This document shows positions 23,737-25,863 of a stretch of 25,863 nucleotides of DNA, one piece after another (the first letter of the stretch is position 1; each line of letters starts with the position of its first letter). Both the position numbers and the translations under genes were made by a program. This stretch comes from CAZRDB01 sp964598695 (GTDB taxonomy: Bacteria > Armatimonadota > Zipacnadia > UBA1398): NCBI GenBank assembly GCA_964598695.1, contig CAZRDB010000058.1, forward strand, positions 1-25,863. Reading direction: 5' to 3'. The notes below the pieces were generated by a model. It ran no database searches and was not told where the DNA came from. It was given only the letters and a program-made list of their open reading frames with translations.

Positions 23737-24919
23737 GGCGGCCGCCGAGCTGACGCAGGACGAAGAGGCGTACGCGAAGCGACGGGAGCGCGACGACCGC
23801 AAGCGCGGTCGGATCCGCTGGTGGCAGGTCATCGACCGGCGGATTCTGTACGTCCTCGGCGCGATCCTCGTGGTCCTCGTGGGAGACGGCATTCGGCGGG
23901 AGAACCGCGAGTTCTGCGCGCGCTTGATCAGCCACTCGGGCCAGGTGGCGATCGCCGACGCGAAGGGTGGCAGCGTGACTCCGAAAGAGGACCTCCGGCT
24001 GCAGCCCGGTGCGGTGGTCACCACCGGCCCCGACGCGAAAGCGACGCTCGAACTCGAGGATGGCAGCAGGATCGTCGTGAAGGGCGACTCCGAGGTCGCG
24101 GTCCGGGGCCTCGACTACAACCGCGGAGCCCAGTACCGGGACCACGCATTCGCGGTGCGGCGAGGCCATCTGCTCGGTTCGGTGGGCGAGCGGTTCGGCG
24201 CCGACTCGGAGCTGACCGTCACCACCCCAGGCGCCGTCGCCGCCGTGCGTGGCACGACGTTCCTCGTCAGCTACGACGCCCAGCAGAAGAACTCCTATGC
24301 CGCCTGCAAGCAGGGGGCGATGAGCGTCACGGGCAACGGGGTCCAGTGGCAGCCGGTCGCGAGCGGCCAGCTCCGGGCCGTCGACGCGCGCGGCGCGGTC
24401 TACGGTGGGCAGGAGCTTCCGGCGCCGGTCGCGCAGGAGTTCCTCGCCGAGGGCGAGCTGAACCTGCCGCCGAGCAAGGACCCGTTCCTGCGCCGGATCG
24501 AGGGCGGCCTCAACCGCGCGCTCGACCCGGTGCTCTCCGTGCTGGGCATCGGCCGCTCCTCCTGGGGGGTGCTCGCGGGCAACCGGGCGCGCATGGAGGC
24601 CGCCCGGCTCGCGGCGCGCGACATCTTCACGCTCCTCGAGGGCATGACCGAGCTGCCGGAGCGGGTGGACCTCACCACGCTCGACGGGCTGGGCCTCGTG
24701 CCCACCCGGCGCGACCAGATGCTCCAGCAGCTCGCGGGCAACCGCCTCGAGGGGTATCTCAGCAACGGCCGCGACTACGTGCTCCTGCTGCGGGGCAAGG
24801 ACCGCGACCGGACCCGCTACTTGGTCACCCGCAAGGGGGTCCAGAACGTCCAGGGCAACCCGGCCGCCGTCGAGGCCGCGATCCAGGCACTCGGTGGGCC
24901 CGCGACCGGGGGACCCTGA
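23675..24919 (+). CDS. FecR-domain membrane protein
   Basis: A 414-residue protein with a charged cytoplasmic N-terminus (1-54), one membrane helix (about 57-71, RRILYVLGAILVVLVG) and an outside FecR domain (about 85-215). The domain has LQPGAVVTTGPDAKATLELEDG and TTPGAVAAVRGTTFLV, the hallmark of FecR-type regulators. The remaining C-terminal part (about 240-414) is of unknown type and shows no membrane helix. Classical FecR proteins signal to an ECF sigma factor; here no sigma gene is adjacent, and FecR proteins beside CHASE2 cyclases are a recurrent neighbourhood, so partnership with the cyclase is likely, as inference. The ATG at 23675 has GAAGGGGGCGAGG upstream and lies inside the cyclase gene, a 62-base overlap. 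Its stop is seven bases from that of the convergent glycosyltransferase. Confidence 0.88.
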   Translation: MPRRPKDSGQKPKTDTQLIREAAAELTQDEEAYAKRRERDDRKRGRIRWWQVIDRRILYVLGAILVVLVGDGIRRENREFCARLISHSGQVAIADAKGGSVTPKEDLRLQPGAVVTTGPDAKATLELEDGSRIVVKGDSEVAVRGLDYNRGAQYRDHAFAVRRGHLLGSVGERFGADSELTVTTPGAVAAVRGTTFLVSYDAQQKNSYAACKQGAMSVTGNGVQWQPVASGQLRAVDARGAVYGGQELPAPVAQEFLAEGELNLPPSKDPFLRRIEGGLNRALDPVLSVLGIGRSSWGVLAGNRARMEAARLAARDIFTLLEGMTELPERVDLTTLDGLGLVPTRRDQMLQQLAGNRLEGYLSNGRDYVLLLRGKDRDRTRYLVTRKGVQNVQGNPAAVEAAIQALGGPATGGP

Positions 24920-24926
24920 CGGCTGG

Positions 24927-25796
24927 CTACCGCGCGAGCAGGTGGTACCGTACGGCGCCGGCCAGCGCGAGGGCGGCCACGAGCGGCCCGTAGAGCAGGA
25001 CGGGCATCCGCCGCCGGTAGTGCTTGCGGTAGAAGTCGAGGAGGCCGCGGTTCGAGGCGGCGACCATCGCCTTGCGCGCCTGCTTCGTGCTGGCCCCGTG
25101 GTCGTGGAGACAGGCGGCGTCAGGGACGTACAGCACCTGGCGCCCGCACTCGGCGAGCCGGCAGCACAGGTCGACATCGTTGAAGAACATCGGGAACGTC
25201 TCGTCGAACCCCCCGAGCGCGCGCAGGTCGTCGGTGCGGATGAGCAGGCACGAGGTCATCGGCTGGTCGACGGGTCGCGGGTCGGCCATGTCCCACTCCC
25301 CGTAGAAGTAGCCGCCGAACCGGCGGCTGCGCGGCAGCAGGCGCCGGAGGAGCGTCAGCTCGCAGAGCATCTCCCACGGCCCGGGGAAGCGTCGGCACGA
25401 GCGCTGGACCGAGCCATCGGGCAGGATGAGACGCGGGGCGCAGGCCGCCGCCTCGGGGTGCTGCTCGAGCGTGGCGACCAACGTCGCGAGTGCCCCGGGC
25501 TCGACGTATGCATCCGGGTTGAGGATCAGCACGTACCGCCCCCGCGCGCGTGCGAACGCCTGGTTGTTGGCGGCGGCGTAGTAGCGGTTCTCGGCGTTCG
25601 CGAGCAGCTCCACGCGATCACCGAAGATCGTGGCGAGCGCCTCCGCGGTGCCGTCGGCCGAGGCGTTGTCGACGGCGATGATCTGGGTCCGCTCGGCCAT
25701 CTCCGAGGCCAGCAGGGCCCGGACGCACCGGACGGCCTGGTCGCGCGTGTTCCAGGTCACGATGCAGGCCGAGAGCAGTGGGGGGGCCTCACACAT
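24927..25796 (-). CDS. Family 2 glycosyltransferase (rhamnosyltransferase-like)
   Basis: A 289-residue GT-A fold enzyme adding a sugar to a lipid-linked or surface glycan. It begins MCEAPPLLSACIVTWNTRDQ, with the GT2 entry strand, and continues QIIAVDNASADGTAEAL. The metal-binding position reads ILNPDAYVEPGA, NPDAY being the variant seen in WbbL-type rhamnosyltransferases. FNDVDLCCRLAECG is the acceptor-side ED-like block. A C-terminal hydrophobic helix (VLLYGPLVAALALAG) may tie it to the membrane. The ATG at 25796 has GGGGAGG 7 bases upstream; the longer frame from 25850 lacks support. It fits with the flippase and methyltransferase at the left end as surface glycan genes, though 20 kb apart. 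Confidence 0.94.
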   Translation of the reverse strand: MCEAPPLLSACIVTWNTRDQAVRCVRALLASEMAERTQIIAVDNASADGTAEALATIFGDRVELLANAENRYYAAANNQAFARARGRYVLILNPDAYVEPGALATLVATLEQHPEAAACAPRLILPDGSVQRSCRRFPGPWEMLCELTLLRRLLPRSRRFGGYFYGEWDMADPRPVDQPMTSCLLIRTDDLRALGGFDETFPMFFNDVDLCCRLAECGRQVLYVPDAACLHDHGASTKQARKAMVAASNRGLLDFYRKHYRRRMPVLLYGPLVAALALAGAVRYHLLAR

Positions 25797-25863
25797 CGCC
25801 GAACCTCCCCGTCGGGAAGACCGCGCGCCGGAAGCAGAGCCGGACCACACGGGCGTACGACGT
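25789..25863 (-). CDS. C-terminal end of an upstream gene, unidentified
   Basis: On the minus strand an open frame reaches the window edge and ends with a TGA at 25791-25789, encoding the tail RRAVFPTGRFGDV. It overlaps the glycosyltransferase start by 8 bases (ATGTGTGA), the kind of overlap seen in coupled genes. Twenty-four codons are too few to identify it; an open frame this short may be chance. Confidence 0.38.
   Translation of the reverse strand, partial: TSYARVVRLCFRRAVFPTGRFGDV

Noticed and set aside
20797..24024. A 1,075-codon open frame on the minus strand opposite the peptidase, cyclase and FecR genes.
   Set aside because: Its translation is low complexity (Arg, Gly, Pro, Ala, His) with no recognisable motif, while the plus strand has three families with intact active-site motifs. 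Long antisense frames are expected at this G+C content.
23675..24919. The FecR protein as a partner of an ECF sigma factor.
   Set aside because: No sigma-factor gene is adjacent; the overlapping gene is a cyclase.

Overview
The window is about 70% G+C and comes from a bacterial chromosome. Two nearly identical type IV prepilin-like proteins of the 'FPVFAKAREKARQ' kind with H-X9-DG motifs, a YlqD homologue between the KH-protein gene and rimM, and a Firmicutes-like ffh-rpsP-khpA-ylqD-rimM-trmD-rplS gene order together suggest an Armatimonadota-like member of the Terrabacteria. This placement is inference from motif recognition, not from a search.

Layout. 1-1806 (minus): methionyl-tRNA synthetase, cut by the left edge, with a clear -35/-10 promoter. 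1949-4599 (plus): a SAM methyltransferase and a Wzx-like flippase, translationally coupled. 4601-5955 (minus): a Gfo/Idh/MocA oxidoreductase preceded by a 72-residue protein of unknown function. 6043-8490: an accessory block with two paralogous prepilins flanking a small lipoprotein, two strong hairpin terminators sharing a core, and a tandem pair of inverted repeats that look like an operator.

8516-15858 (minus): an 11-gene run reading ffh, rpsP, khpA, ylqD, rimM, trmD, rplS, three different signal peptidase I genes and rnhB. It is driven by a TTGACA/TAGAGT promoter and joins co-translational targeting (SRP), ribosome and tRNA maturation, and signal-peptide removal. The last signal peptidase gene lacks a well-placed ordinary start codon and seems to hide a transmembrane segment upstream of the first possible GTG.

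16073-24919 (plus): a GH38 alpha-mannosidase overlapping a chorismate mutase/prephenate dehydratase, then a secreted protein that I read as a divergent gingipain-like (clan CD, C25-type) cysteine peptidase, a CHASE2-adenylate cyclase, and a membrane-anchored FecR-domain protein that overlaps it by 62 bp. 24927-25863 (minus): a GT2 glycosyltransferase and the tail of an upstream gene.

No rRNA, tRNA, CRISPR array, insertion sequence or phage gene was seen. No gene-free stretch exceeds 300 bases; the longest, 6953-7219, holds the leader of the first prepilin and a terminator.
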